Origin: an uncultured Xylophilus sp.
Lineage (GTDB): Bacteria > Pseudomonadota > Gammaproteobacteria > Burkholderiales > Burkholderiaceae_C
Reading direction: 5' to 3'
NCBI GenBank assembly: GCA_913776965.1
Contig: CAJYQL010000064.1
Coordinates: forward strand, 1 to 64,000
DNA length: 64,000 bases
In this document: one piece after another, positions 1-8,484 of the stretch
Layout of the letters: every line of letters starts with the position of its first letter
Position numbering within the stretch: the first letter of the stretch is position 1
Notes under the pieces: generated by a model
What the model was told of the DNA's origin: nothing
The model's input: only the letters and a program-made list of their open reading frames with translations
Databases searched by the model: none
Translations under genes and position numbers: made by a program

Positions 1-1934
1 TGCCCGCCGGCTACACCGCCACGGTGATGTACCGCCTGGGCGACCCGATCAGCAGCGACGTGCCCGCCTATGCCAACGACGGCAGCGACGACCCCACCAC
101 CTACGACCGCCGCGCCGGCGACCACCATGACGGCATGACCTACTTCGGCATGGGCGCTGGCGGCACCTGGGCGCCGAGCGCCACCGACCGCGGCCTGCTG
201 GTGATGAACCACGAGGCGATCACGCCCGCCTTCCTGCACCCCGCCGGCCAGACCACCACCGGCAGCGGCACCGCCCAGGTCCGCACCGTGCCCGGCGAAG
301 TGCTGCGCGAGTTCTACCTGCACGGCGTGAGCGTGATCGAGATCGGCAAGACCGGCAGCACCTGGGGCTACAAGCGCAGTTCCAGCTTCAACCGCCGCGT
401 GCACACGCTGACCGAGATGCGCCTGTCGGGCCCGGCCGCCAGGACCGACTACGTCAAGACCCGCTATTCCACCGATGGCAGCAGGACCCGCGGCACCGTC
501 AACAACTGCGCCAACGGCACCACGCCCTGGGGCACCTACCTGACCTGCGAAGAGAACTGGGCCGGCTACTTCCGCCGCATCGCCGCGACCGACAACGCCC
601 AGCGCAGCGCCCGGGAACTGGCCTCCTTCGCCCGCTACGGCGTCGCCGGCACCGGCCGCGAACTGTGGGCCACGGTCACGCCCGACACCTCGGACGACCT
701 GTACGGCCGCTGGAACGCCGAAGTGCGCGCCGCCAGCGCCGCCGCCGACTACCGCAACGGCCCGAACACCTACGGCTGGGTGGTCGAGATCGATCCGTTC
801 AACCCGACCGCCATGCCGAAGAAGCGCACCGCGCTCGGCCGCATGGGCCACGAGGGCGCCTGCCTGGGTCCTGTCGTCGCCGGCCGCCCGCTGGTCTGGT
901 ACATGGGCGACGATTCGCGCAACGAGTACATCTACAAGTTCGTCTCCACCGCCAACTGGGACCCGGCCGACGCCAGCCGCGGCATCGCCGCCGGCGACAA
1001 GTACATGGACAGCGGCCGTCTGTACGTCGCGCGTTTCAACGCCGACGGCACCGGCGTGTGGCTGGAACTCAAGCTCGGCGTCAACGGCATCACCGGCAGC
1101 AACACGACTTACGCCTTTGCCGACGCGGCCGACGTGCTGATCAACACCCGCCTGGCCGCCGACATCGCCGGCGCGACCAAGATGGACCGCCCGGAGTGGA
1201 CGGCCGTCAACCCGAAGAACGGCGACGTGTACGTGACCCTCACCAACACCAACGCCGCCTCGCGCCCGATCACCGCGACCGACGCCGCCAACCCGCGGTT
1301 CTACAACGACCCGAAGGGCTCGGCCCAGACCGCGCAGACCGGCAACCCGAACGGCCACATCGTGCGTTTCGCCGATGCCAACCGCGATCCGGCCGCGACG
1401 ACCTTCACCTGGGACGTGTACCTGTTCGGCGCCCGCTCCACCGCCGCGCGCGACATCAACATCTCGGGCCTGACCGCGGACAACGACTTCTCCAGCCCGG
1501 ACGGCATGTGGTTCAGCCAGGCGACCCAGGGCCTGCTGTGGCTGCAGACCGACGACGGTGCCTATACCGACGTGACCAACTGCATGATGCTCGCGGCGGT
1601 CCCGGGCCAGGTCAACGACGGCGCGGCCCGCACGATCACCAACGTCGGCACCGACGGCACCACCCGCCAGCAGGCCACCCGCTTCGGTGCCGCGCCCGGC
1701 ACCGCGCTGCGCCGCTTCCTGGTCGGCCCGAAGGAGTGCGAGCTGACCGGCATCGCCGAATCCGGCGACGGCCGCGCGCTGTTCGTCAACATCCAGCACC
1801 CGGGCGAGGACACCCGTCCGGACTTCGCCAACCCGGCCTCCTTCGGCAGCCACTGGCCCGACGGCGGCAGCGCCCGCCCGCGCTCGGCGACGGTGGTGAT
1901 CACGAAGAACGACGGCGGCCGGATCGGCGTCTGA
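1..1934 (+). CDS. PhoX-family phosphatase (DUF839), 5' truncated by window start
   Basis: Coding continues from outside the window: the frame is open from base 3 and reads PAGYTATVMYRLGDP before the first internal ATG at 27, so the true start is upstream. About 643 residues are visible. Family marks are the GDPI segment near the visible start, TPWGTYLTCEENW around residue 175 and a C-terminal block with NIQHPGE followed by SHWPDGG and RPRSATVVI, all typical of PhoX/DUF839 proteins. Characterised PhoX enzymes are exported calcium/iron-dependent phosphomonoesterases, but many DUF839 members are untested, so the substrate is open. The signal peptide, normally Tat type, would lie in the missing part. 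A strong hairpin follows the stop. Confidence 0.85.
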   Translation, partial: PAGYTATVMYRLGDPISSDVPAYANDGSDDPTTYDRRAGDHHDGMTYFGMGAGGTWAPSATDRGLLVMNHEAITPAFLHPAGQTTTGSGTAQVRTVPGEVLREFYLHGVSVIEIGKTGSTWGYKRSSSFNRRVHTLTEMRLSGPAARTDYVKTRYSTDGSRTRGTVNNCANGTTPWGTYLTCEENWAGYFRRIAATDNAQRSARELASFARYGVAGTGRELWATVTPDTSDDLYGRWNAEVRAASAAADYRNGPNTYGWVVEIDPFNPTAMPKKRTALGRMGHEGACLGPVVAGRPLVWYMGDDSRNEYIYKFVSTANWDPADASRGIAAGDKYMDSGRLYVARFNADGTGVWLELKLGVNGITGSNTTYAFADAADVLINTRLAADIAGATKMDRPEWTAVNPKNGDVYVTLTNTNAASRPITATDAANPRFYNDPKGSAQTAQTGNPNGHIVRFADANRDPAATTFTWDVYLFGARSTAARDINISGLTADNDFSSPDGMWFSQATQGLLWLQTDDGAYTDVTNCMMLAAVPGQVNDGAARTITNVGTDGTTRQQATRFGAAPGTALRRFLVGPKECELTGIAESGDGRALFVNIQHPGEDTRPDFANPASFGSHWPDGGSARPRSATVVITKNDGGRIGV

Positions 1935-2031
1935 CGCGACCCCGTTACCCGGGCAGGCGTTCGGCGCCGACCGGTTGCGGCGATCCAGCGGCCGGTGGCC
2001 GGTAGCCGGTGGCCGGTGACGGTCGTCTGCT

Positions 2032-2090
2032 ATCGAATGCATAGCTGCCCTAAAAGTGCTGCCTGCGCGGGCAGCACTTTTAGGGCCTAA
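2032..2090. repeat. Dispersed repeat family 1, copy A (degenerate)
   Basis: Read on the minus strand this has the layout of the other family-1 copies: a GGCCC start, a central GC-rich inverted repeat with a CGCGCA loop, then GCTATGCATTCGATAGC. It is the least similar copy, and its hairpin arms have become a perfect 17-bp stem. The assignment rests on layout more than identity. Confidence 0.4.
2047..2086. terminator. Bidirectional terminator hairpin between convergent genes
   Basis: Perfect 17-bp inverted repeat: arm 2047-2063 pairs with 2070-2086 around the loop TGCGCG. Each arm carries a CTAAAAGTGCTGCC block, so the stem has an A/T stretch in the middle rather than a clean T tail. It lies between the stop of the PhoX-like gene on the plus strand and the stop of the lipoprotein gene on the minus strand, the expected site for a shared terminator. 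Confidence 0.7.
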
Positions 2091-2126
2091 GATCGCGTGC
2101 GACGCGGTGGACCGAGCGGCAGACGG

Positions 2127-2633
2127 TCAGCTGTCCGGCGACACCGTCCATCGGTGCAGTTCGCGCAGCGTCAGCGGACCGTAGGCGGCCGGCGTGCCCT
2201 GGAAGCCACCGGGCCGGAACAGCAGGAAGAAGACGCGGTCGCTGCCGGCCGCAGCCTCCACGTGCCGCGGCACCAGCACCGTCAGACGCGAGGCTGGCGA
2301 CAGCCCGTCTCGCAGCGCGACGGGCAAGGCGTCCATCCTGTCGGCGGCAGCAGCTGCGAGCAGGGCGTCGGCCGAGCCGGCATAGCGCCTCAGCGGAAAA
2401 CCCGGGGCGGTGCCGTCGTCCACCATCAGGAGCGCGAGCAGGTCGTCGCCGCGCAGCGCTTCGACCCACCGGCTATTGGTCCAGGACGGTGTGGCCGCAG
2501 CCGTGCCCGTACCGGGCGCCGCGGCCGCGGCCGCGGTCGTCCGGACGGCCGGTGCCGTCGCGGTGCAGGCACCCAGCGTCACGAGGGCCGACAGGGCGGC
2601 CAGGCCGCGCAGCAGGGTCAGGAATGCAAACAT
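2127..2633 (-). CDS. Hypothetical lipoprotein
   Basis: 168 residues. The N-terminus has a hydrophobic stretch ending in a lipobox (LGAC, Cys about residue 23), then an Ala/Thr-rich linker, then a compact domain of roughly 120 residues. The domain contains RWVEALRGDD and RVFFLLFRPGG, which recall small chaperone-like or PH-like lipoproteins, but I do not recognise the family. It is predicted to be membrane-anchored on the periplasmic side. It ends beside the hairpin at 2047-2086 and is transcribed in the same direction as the MFS gene, whose stop lies 49 nt upstream of its start, so the two could be cotranscribed. Confidence 0.7.
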   Translation of the reverse strand: MFAFLTLLRGLAALSALVTLGACTATAPAVRTTAAAAAAPGTGTAAATPSWTNSRWVEALRGDDLLALLMVDDGTAPGFPLRRYAGSADALLAAAAADRMDALPVALRDGLSPASRLTVLVPRHVEAAAGSDRVFFLLFRPGGFQGTPAAYGPLTLRELHRWTVSPDS

Positions 2634-2682
2634 GCGGCGATGCTAGCCGCACCGCAGGCCTGCCGGCCGGCAGACGATTCCC

Positions 2683-4302
2683 TCAGCGCTCGACGATCCG
2701 CCGCGTGACCTTCGGCGGCGTGTCGCCGACGTGGAAGGCCAGCTTGCGGTCGCGCAGCGCCACGTCGGACGCGGTCACGCGGTCGAAGCGCCGCAGGTGT
2801 TCGGTCCAGGATTCGTCGGTCACCTGCTCGACGAACACCGCCGGGTCGTACACGTCGCGCTGCAGCTGCCAGTCGCGCGCGCCCTGGCGCAGGCGGCTGC
2901 GGCGGCTGTCCTGCATCAGCAACCGGAAGTCGTCGGCCCGCGCCGGGTCGATCCGGTACTCGATCGACACCTGGATCCGCCCGCCCTCCGGCGCCGCCTC
3001 CACCACCGGGGCGGTGAATGCCTTGGACGGCGTCAGGTCCTCGATCAGGCTGCGGTCGGGCATGAAGCGCTGCACGCCGAACAGCGTGAGCACGCCGCTG
3101 ATCGCCGCCAGCACCAGCCCGGTGTGCAGGCTGGTCATGCTCGCCACCTGCCCCCACAGCGCGGCGCCGAGCGCGGTCGCACCCATGATCGCCATCTGGG
3201 CGATCGCCATGCCGCGCGCCCGCACCCAGTCGGGCAGCGCGAACTGCGCCGAGGTGGTGAGCGAGTTGGCCGCGCACAGCCATGCCGCGCCGCCGAAGGC
3301 CATCGCCGGAATCGCGAACCAGAGGCTGGGCGAATAGGACACCGCCGCGGTGACCAACGCCATCACGATCGTGCCGATGCGCACGATGCCGTCGCGGCCC
3401 ATGCGCTGGCGCAGCCGCGGCTGGATCACCAGCGCACCGACGATCGCGCCCACACCCATCGAGGCGAGCAGCACGGTGAAGGTGCCGGCATCGCCGCCGG
3501 GCAGGGCCCGCGCGACGAGCGGCAGCATCGCCAGCAGGGCGGTCGAGTGCAGGAAGAAGATCGCCAAGCGCACCAGCACCGCCCGCATGCGCGGCGATTC
3601 CCGCACGAACTGCAGGCCGACCCGCATCGCGCCGCCCAGCCGCTCGCGGCCCAGCGGGCTGGCCACGTGGACCCGCTTCCACCGGGTGATGACATAGGCC
3701 GAGCCGATCGACAGCAGCGCGTTCAGCACGAACACCCAGTGGCTGCCCGCGCTCGCGATCAGCGCCCCGGCGACCAGCGGGCCGACGATCCGCGAGGCGT
3801 TCATCGCCACGCCGTTGAGCGCCATCGCCTGCGGCAGCTGCTCGCGCGGCACCAGTTCCGGCACGATCGCCGAGAACACCGGCCAGCGCATCGCCAGCCC
3901 GATGCCGTTGAGGAAGGTCAGGGCCAGCAGCGCACCGGCGTTGACCCAGCCCGACAGGATCACCACGCACAGCAGCAGCGCCACCGCGGCCACCCAGAGC
4001 TGGGTCGCGATGAAGTAGCGGCGCCGGTCCAGGATGTCGGCCAGCGCCCCGCTCGGCAGCCCGAGCAGGAACACCGGCAGCGTCGAGGCCGACTGCACCA
4101 GCGCCACCATCACCGGCGAGGTGGTCAGCGAAGTCATCAGCCAGGCGGTCGCGACGTCGTTCATCCACATGCAGGTATTGGCGGCCAGCCAGGTGAACCA
4201 GAGCATGCGGAACACCGGCGTGCGCAGCGGCAGGATGGCGGACGCGCGGGGCGGCGGTACGGGCGGGGTGGCGTCGGGTGCGTCGAGGGGTTGGGGTGGC
4301 AT
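2683..4302 (-). CDS. MFS transporter with C-terminal ferredoxin-like domain
   Basis: 539 residues. After a Pro-rich cytoplasmic start, residues about 25-420 are a 12-helix major facilitator of the MFS_3/EntS-like group; the loop 2-3 signature is GLPSGALADILDRRR. Unlike plain MFS proteins (about 400 residues) it carries about 110 extra C-terminal residues. From VSIEYRIDPARADDF onward these look like an ABM-type (antibiotic biosynthesis monooxygenase-like) dimeric alpha/beta domain. This architecture exists in proteins annotated DUF894/MFS. Function is probably efflux; the substrate is unknown. It is divergent from the cellulose operon across a 189-nt shared intergenic region, but nothing ties it functionally to cellulose. 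Confidence 0.85.
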   Translation of the reverse strand: MPPQPLDAPDATPPVPPPRASAILPLRTPVFRMLWFTWLAANTCMWMNDVATAWLMTSLTTSPVMVALVQSASTLPVFLLGLPSGALADILDRRRYFIATQLWVAAVALLLCVVILSGWVNAGALLALTFLNGIGLAMRWPVFSAIVPELVPREQLPQAMALNGVAMNASRIVGPLVAGALIASAGSHWVFVLNALLSIGSAYVITRWKRVHVASPLGRERLGGAMRVGLQFVRESPRMRAVLVRLAIFFLHSTALLAMLPLVARALPGGDAGTFTVLLASMGVGAIVGALVIQPRLRQRMGRDGIVRIGTIVMALVTAAVSYSPSLWFAIPAMAFGGAAWLCAANSLTTSAQFALPDWVRARGMAIAQMAIMGATALGAALWGQVASMTSLHTGLVLAAISGVLTLFGVQRFMPDRSLIEDLTPSKAFTAPVVEAAPEGGRIQVSIEYRIDPARADDFRLLMQDSRRSRLRQGARDWQLQRDVYDPAVFVEQVTDESWTEHLRRFDRVTASDVALRDRKLAFHVGDTPPKVTRRIVER

Positions 4303-4395
4303 GGGGCGATTCTCCGCCGGGGCCGGGCGATCGGCGTGCGCCCTGCGCGATACCGGACCGCTCGTTTCCGGCTCCAGCCGCCGCTGGGCAAGACG

Positions 4396-4434
4396 TAACT
4401 ACGTGTTATTAAACGCGTAAGCGTCTGTTATTCT
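4396..4434 (+). promoter_or_regulatory. Candidate bcs operon promoter with repeated motif
   Basis: An AT-rich island in otherwise GC-rich DNA. TAA-N5-TGTTATT occurs twice, at 4396-4410 and 4418-4432, 22 nt apart (two helical turns). The second copy runs into an extended -10 (TG at 4426-4427 and TATTCT at 4429-4434), with TTATTA at 4406-4411 as a weak -35 at 17-nt spacing. An imperfect palindrome, TACGTGTT / AAACGCGTA, spans 4400-4419 over that -35. The position about 60 nt before bcsD fits an operon promoter under a regulator, but the regulator cannot be named. Confidence 0.45.
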
Positions 4435-4491
4435 GCGGACCGTTTTTCGGCCATTTTTGGATTCCGAACGTCTCGACTGCAGGGCTCTCGT

Positions 4492-4953
4492 GTGGACGCC
4501 GCTCACCTTGAATATTTGACCGACCAGCAGTGCTCGCGCCAGTGGAAGGGCTTCCTGCGCGCGTTCTCCGAGGAATTCGCGACGCAACTGCAGGAAGACG
4601 ATCTGCGCGCGCTGATGCGCCGCCTAGGCAGCCGGTTCGCGGCTTCGACGCCCCTGGGTGCTGCCCGCAGCGTCGACGAACTGCAGATGGCCATGGGCCG
4701 CGCCTGGATCGGGCTGGACTGGGGCTGGACCGCACTGACCGAGCAGGATGCGAGCCTGGAGATCGTCCACCACTGCGCACCACTGCAGGCGGCGTTCGGC
4801 GCCGCGGCCGTTCGCTGGTCGCCGGCGTTTCTCGAAGGGGCATACCAGGAGTGGTTCGCGCAGGCGGATGCCGGCGGGTTGCAGGTGCGCCAGGTGGGTG
4901 GGCCGGATGCCGACGGTTCTTTCACTTTCCGTCTGGCCCGCCCTGGGGCCTGA
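4492..4953 (+). CDS. bcsD: Cellulose biosynthesis protein BcsD
   Basis: 153 residues from a GTG start, close to the 156 residues of Komagataeibacter BcsD. It matches that family in layout: an N-terminal helical part (YLTDQQCSRQWKGFLRAF), a middle RRLGSRFA segment, and a C-terminal part with GAYQEWFAQADAG. BcsD forms periplasmic octameric rings in acetic acid bacteria and promotes ordered packing of glucan chains; no signal peptide is visible here, as in other BcsD proteins. It is the first gene of the operon, unlike the Komagataeibacter order where bcsD is last. The start is chosen because homology begins there. Confidence 0.85.
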   Translation: MDAAHLEYLTDQQCSRQWKGFLRAFSEEFATQLQEDDLRALMRRLGSRFAASTPLGAARSVDELQMAMGRAWIGLDWGWTALTEQDASLEIVHHCAPLQAAFGAAAVRWSPAFLEGAYQEWFAQADAGGLQVRQVGGPDADGSFTFRLARPGA

Positions 4954-4973
4954 CCGCCATTTCCAGCAGGCCC

Positions 4974-5501
4974 ATGAGCAGCTCCAACGATATCGCCAAC
5001 CTGTTCCGCCAGTTCGGCGGCACGCCCGGCCAGTACCAGGAGATCGGCCAGACGCGCCTGGCGCAGGAGTCGCGCGAACGCTGGCCGTTGCTCGCTGCGG
5101 TCGATCCGGGCGAAATGCCCGACATTCCCGCCGTGACGCCTGCCAGTCCGTTTGCGGCACCGCCATCGCCTGCCGCTCCGTCGTTGGCCGTGCCGGCGTC
5201 GGTGCCCGTACAGCCCTCCGCAGCCCGGGCGCCGTTCCTCCGCAAGGAGCGCCAGCCGGATGCGGTGCAGGTGCCTCCGCCGGTCGCGGTCGCCCCGCCT
5301 GCGCCGGTCGCGCCGGCACCGGTCGCGGCGCCTCCTGTCGTTCGCGTGGCAGTGCCGGTGGAAACCTCGGTGGCGCGGTCCGCCGCACCTGCCCCGACGC
5401 CGCTGCAGGATACCTTCGCCCGGCTGGCCCGTCCTGCCCATCCGGTGGCGCCGCCCGCGGACGCCGGCATGTCCCTGCTGCGCAGATTGCTGCGGTCGTG
5501 A
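4974..5501 (+). CDS. bcsP: BcsP-like protein: BcsR-like head plus Pro/Ala/Val-rich tail
   Basis: 175 residues from ATG 4974. Residues 5-45 (NDIANLFRQFGG ... RWPLLAAVD) match the enterobacterial BcsR pattern, NDI-x-x-L ... Y-x-x-I ... RWPLLA. Most of the rest is low-complexity Pro/Ala/Val sequence, ending in MSLLRRLLRS. BcsR works with BcsQ as a cytoplasmic regulatory pair at the synthase, so this protein probably partners the BcsQ encoded next; the stop overlaps the bcsQ start as GTGA. The name BcsP for such proline-rich relatives in beta-proteobacteria is from memory and should be checked; the BcsR-like head is visible directly. Confidence 0.7.
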   Translation: MSSSNDIANLFRQFGGTPGQYQEIGQTRLAQESRERWPLLAAVDPGEMPDIPAVTPASPFAAPPSPAAPSLAVPASVPVQPSAARAPFLRKERQPDAVQVPPPVAVAPPAPVAPAPVAAPPVVRVAVPVETSVARSAAPAPTPLQDTFARLARPAHPVAPPADAGMSLLRRLLRS

Positions 5502-6274
5502 AGATCGTCGCCATCGTTTCAGCCAAGGGCGGTGTCGGCAAGACGACTGTCACAGCCAATCTCGCGACCGCGCTCGCCCATGCGGGCCGTGCGGTGCTGA
5601 CGGTGGATCTCGATCCTCAGAATGCGCTACGCCTCCATTTCGGTCTCGATCCGCATGGCGTCGGCGGCAGCTCGCGCGCCACGCTCGCCGGCAGCGACTG
5701 GCGTGCGGAATGCGTGGTCAGCCGCGGCGGCATCGTGGTTCTGCCCTACGGTCTGGTGAACGAAGACGACCGCCGCCGGTTCGAGCAGCGGCTGGACGCC
5801 GAACCGCGCTGGCTGGCCGACCAACTCGAGTCGCTCGAACTGCACCATGACGCGATCGTGCTGCTCGACACCCCGCCCGGTCCGTCGGTGTACCTGCGCC
5901 ATGCGCTGACGCTGGCCGACATCGCGGTCAACGTCACGCTGGCGGACGCAGCGTCGTATGCGACGCTGCCGATGACGGAGAACCTGGTGCACAGCTACTG
6001 CGCAGGGCGCCCCGGTTTCGGCGGTCACTTTCACCTGATCAACCAGACCGATGGCAGTCGCCAGCTGGCGGTGGACGTGGTCGAGGTGATGCGCCAGCGC
6101 TTCGGCGACCGGGTGCTCGCCACGGTGCACCGCGACCAGGCTGTGGGCGAGGCATTGGCGTACGACAGCAGCGCGCTCGACTACGCCCCCGACAGCCAGG
6201 CGGCTGCCGATTTTCGCGCTGCCGCTGCGGCAGTCCTGCGCCGGCTGGACCGGCATCCGGAGGGTAGCCGGTGA
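5498..6274 (+). CDS. bcsQ: Cellulose biosynthesis protein BcsQ (MinD/ParA-type ATPase)
   Basis: 258 residues from a GTG that overlaps the previous stop. The deviant Walker A motif AKGGVGKTT is at residues 9-17 and LTVDLDPQNALRLHFG follows, as in ParA/MinD proteins; a Walker B-like DTPPGPS lies about residue 127. BcsQ (YhjQ, WssA/WssJ in Pseudomonas) is a cytoplasmic ATPase that positions and stabilises the cellulose synthase, with BcsR in enterobacteria. Its stop overlaps the bcsA start (GTGA), so translation is probably coupled. Length and context make an unrelated plasmid-partition ATPase unlikely. Confidence 0.9.
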   Translation: MKIVAIVSAKGGVGKTTVTANLATALAHAGRAVLTVDLDPQNALRLHFGLDPHGVGGSSRATLAGSDWRAECVVSRGGIVVLPYGLVNEDDRRRFEQRLDAEPRWLADQLESLELHHDAIVLLDTPPGPSVYLRHALTLADIAVNVTLADAASYATLPMTENLVHSYCAGRPGFGGHFHLINQTDGSRQLAVDVVEVMRQRFGDRVLATVHRDQAVGEALAYDSSALDYAPDSQAAADFRAAAAAVLRRLDRHPEGSR

Positions 6275-8484
6275 GCCAAGACAATTTCCCCGTTCCGCAG
6301 GAGAGCGTGCGTGCACGGCTGCGGGCATGGATGTTGCGCGGCGTAAACCACAAGGCCTGGCAACACCCCTCCCTGCGCTGGGCGACCGGCCTGTTCGGCA
6401 TCGCGCTGGCGGTGCTGGTGTTCACGGTGCCCCTGGACTTCACCGGGCAGGTCGTGTTCGCAGGGGTCAGCTTCTGCGCTGCCTTGGCACTGCGGCGGGT
6501 TCCCGGCCGGCTGCCCACGCTGACGATGGTGATCTTCTCCATCTCGGCGTCGATGCGGTACATGTACTGGCGCATCACCGAGACCACCGGTTTCGAAGGC
6601 TTCGTCGATACCTTCTTCGGTACCGGCCTGATCATCGCGGAGTTCTACGCACTGGCGGTGCTGCTGCTCGGCTACTTCCAGACTGCCTGGCCGCTGGAGC
6701 GCAAGCCGATGCCGCTGCCGGCCGACACGGCGCTCTGGCCCACCGTCGACGTCTTCATCCCCACTTACAACGAGCCGCTCGACGTGGTGAAGCAGACCGT
6801 CTTCACCGCCATGGCGATCGACTGGCCGCCGGAGAAGATCAAGGTCTTCGTGCTCGATGACGGCCGGCGCGACGAATTCCGCGATTTCTGCGCCGAATTG
6901 GGCGTCGGCTACATCACCCGCGACAACAACCACCACGCCAAGGCCGGCAACATCAACGCGGCGCTCAAGGTCACCTCGGGCGAGTACATCGCGATCTTCG
7001 ACTGCGACCACATCCCCACCCGGTCGTTCCTGCAGATCTGCGCCGGCTGGTTCCTGCGCGATCCGAAGCTCGCGATGCTGCAGACGCCGCATTATTTCTT
7101 CTCGCCCGACCCGTTCGAGAAGAACCTCGACACCTTCCGCGCCATTCCCAATGAAGGCGAGCTGTTCTACGGACTGGTCCAGGACGGCAACGACCTGTGG
7201 AACGCGACCTTCTTCTGCGGCTCCTGCGCGTTGATCCGCCGCGCGCCGCTGGAGGCGATCGGCGGCGTGGCGATCGAGACGGTGACCGAGGACGCCCACA
7301 CCGCACTCAAGCTCAACCGCCAGGGCTGGAACACCGCCTACCTCGCGATTCCGCAGGCCGCGGGCCTCGCGACCGAAAGCCTGTCGAGCCACGTCGGCCA
7401 GCGCATCCGCTGGGCACGGGGCATGGCCCAGATCGCACGGACGGACAACCCGCTGCTCGGACCGGGCCTGCACATCGGCCAGCGCCTGTGCTATCTCAAC
7501 GCGATGCTGCACTTCTTCTACGGTGCGCCGCGGCTGATCTTCATGACGGCGCCGCTCGCCTACCTGTTCTTCGGCGCCCATGTGTTCCAGGCGACAGCCG
7601 CGATGATCGCCGCCTTCGCGCTGCCCCACCTGATGCACGCCAGCATCACCAATTCGCGCATGCAGGGCCGCTTCCGGCATTCGTTCTGGAACGAGGTCTA
7701 CGAGTCGGTACTCGCCTGGTACATCCTGCGGCCCGTATTGGTGGCCTTCATCAACCCGCGGCTCGGCAAGTTCAACGTGACGGCCAAGGGCGGCATCATC
7801 GACCGTTCCTATTTCGACTGGGACATCGCCCGGCCCTACATCTTCCTGATGGTGCTCAATCTGGTCGGCGTCGCCATCGGCGTCCACCGGCTGCTCACCG
7901 GCCCGGCCGATGCGGACATCACCGCGACGCTGATCATCAACCTGGTCTGGACGGCCTACAACATGATCATCGTCGGCGCGAGCATCGCTGTCGCCAGCGA
8001 GACCAAGCAGGTGCGCCGCACGCCGCGGGTGCCGGCGGCGCTGCGCGCGGCGATCATCTTTCCGAACGGCCGCACGCTGGTGTGCCAGACCGAAGATTTC
8101 TCGCAGACCGGTGTCGGCTTGATCGTGCCGGAGAGCGTGGTCGTGCCCCTGGGCGAGTCGATCCGGGTCTCGATCTTCCGCGACGAGCAGGAAGCCTCCT
8201 TTCCGGCCGACGTGGTCTTCCGCCGCGGAGACCGCCTGGGCGTGCATTTCGGTGCGCTCACCACGGCCCAGCAGCTCGCGCTCGCGCAGGTGACCTTCGC
8301 CCGTGCCGATCTATGGGCGGCCGACTGGGGCCACGGCGAGCGCGACACGCCCCTGCGCGCCCTTGCTGGCGTGTTCCGCATTGGCCTCAAGGGCTTCGGC
8401 ATCTTCTTCGTCAACCTGTGGAACATGGTGCGGTCGCCGCGCCTGGTGCACTGGATGGCCCACAAACTTCACCTGGGAAAATGA
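6271..8484 (+). CDS. bcsA: Cellulose synthase catalytic subunit BcsA (UDP-forming)
   Basis: 737 residues, GTG start. A GT2 inner-membrane processive glycosyltransferase: it polymerises glucose from UDP-glucose and threads the chain through its own channel. The catalytic signature is complete: DDG (D196-D197), DCD (D244-D246), the TED general base (D341) and QRIRW (Q377-W381). Membrane helices flank the GT domain. The C-terminal PilZ domain has RRTPR (R582...R586) and DFSQTG (D609, S611, G614), the c-di-GMP binding residues, so activity should depend on c-di-GMP. No GGDEF or EAL protein is encoded in the window, so the signal must be made elsewhere. Overlaps bcsQ and bcsB by 4 nt each. Confidence 0.97.
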   Translation: MSQDNFPVPQESVRARLRAWMLRGVNHKAWQHPSLRWATGLFGIALAVLVFTVPLDFTGQVVFAGVSFCAALALRRVPGRLPTLTMVIFSISASMRYMYWRITETTGFEGFVDTFFGTGLIIAEFYALAVLLLGYFQTAWPLERKPMPLPADTALWPTVDVFIPTYNEPLDVVKQTVFTAMAIDWPPEKIKVFVLDDGRRDEFRDFCAELGVGYITRDNNHHAKAGNINAALKVTSGEYIAIFDCDHIPTRSFLQICAGWFLRDPKLAMLQTPHYFFSPDPFEKNLDTFRAIPNEGELFYGLVQDGNDLWNATFFCGSCALIRRAPLEAIGGVAIETVTEDAHTALKLNRQGWNTAYLAIPQAAGLATESLSSHVGQRIRWARGMAQIARTDNPLLGPGLHIGQRLCYLNAMLHFFYGAPRLIFMTAPLAYLFFGAHVFQATAAMIAAFALPHLMHASITNSRMQGRFRHSFWNEVYESVLAWYILRPVLVAFINPRLGKFNVTAKGGIIDRSYFDWDIARPYIFLMVLNLVGVAIGVHRLLTGPADADITATLIINLVWTAYNMIIVGASIAVASETKQVRRTPRVPAALRAAIIFPNGRTLVCQTEDFSQTGVGLIVPESVVVPLGESIRVSIFRDEQEASFPADVVFRRGDRLGVHFGALTTAQQLALAQVTFARADLWAADWGHGERDTPLRALAGVFRIGLKGFGIFFVNLWNMVRSPRLVHWMAHKLHLGK

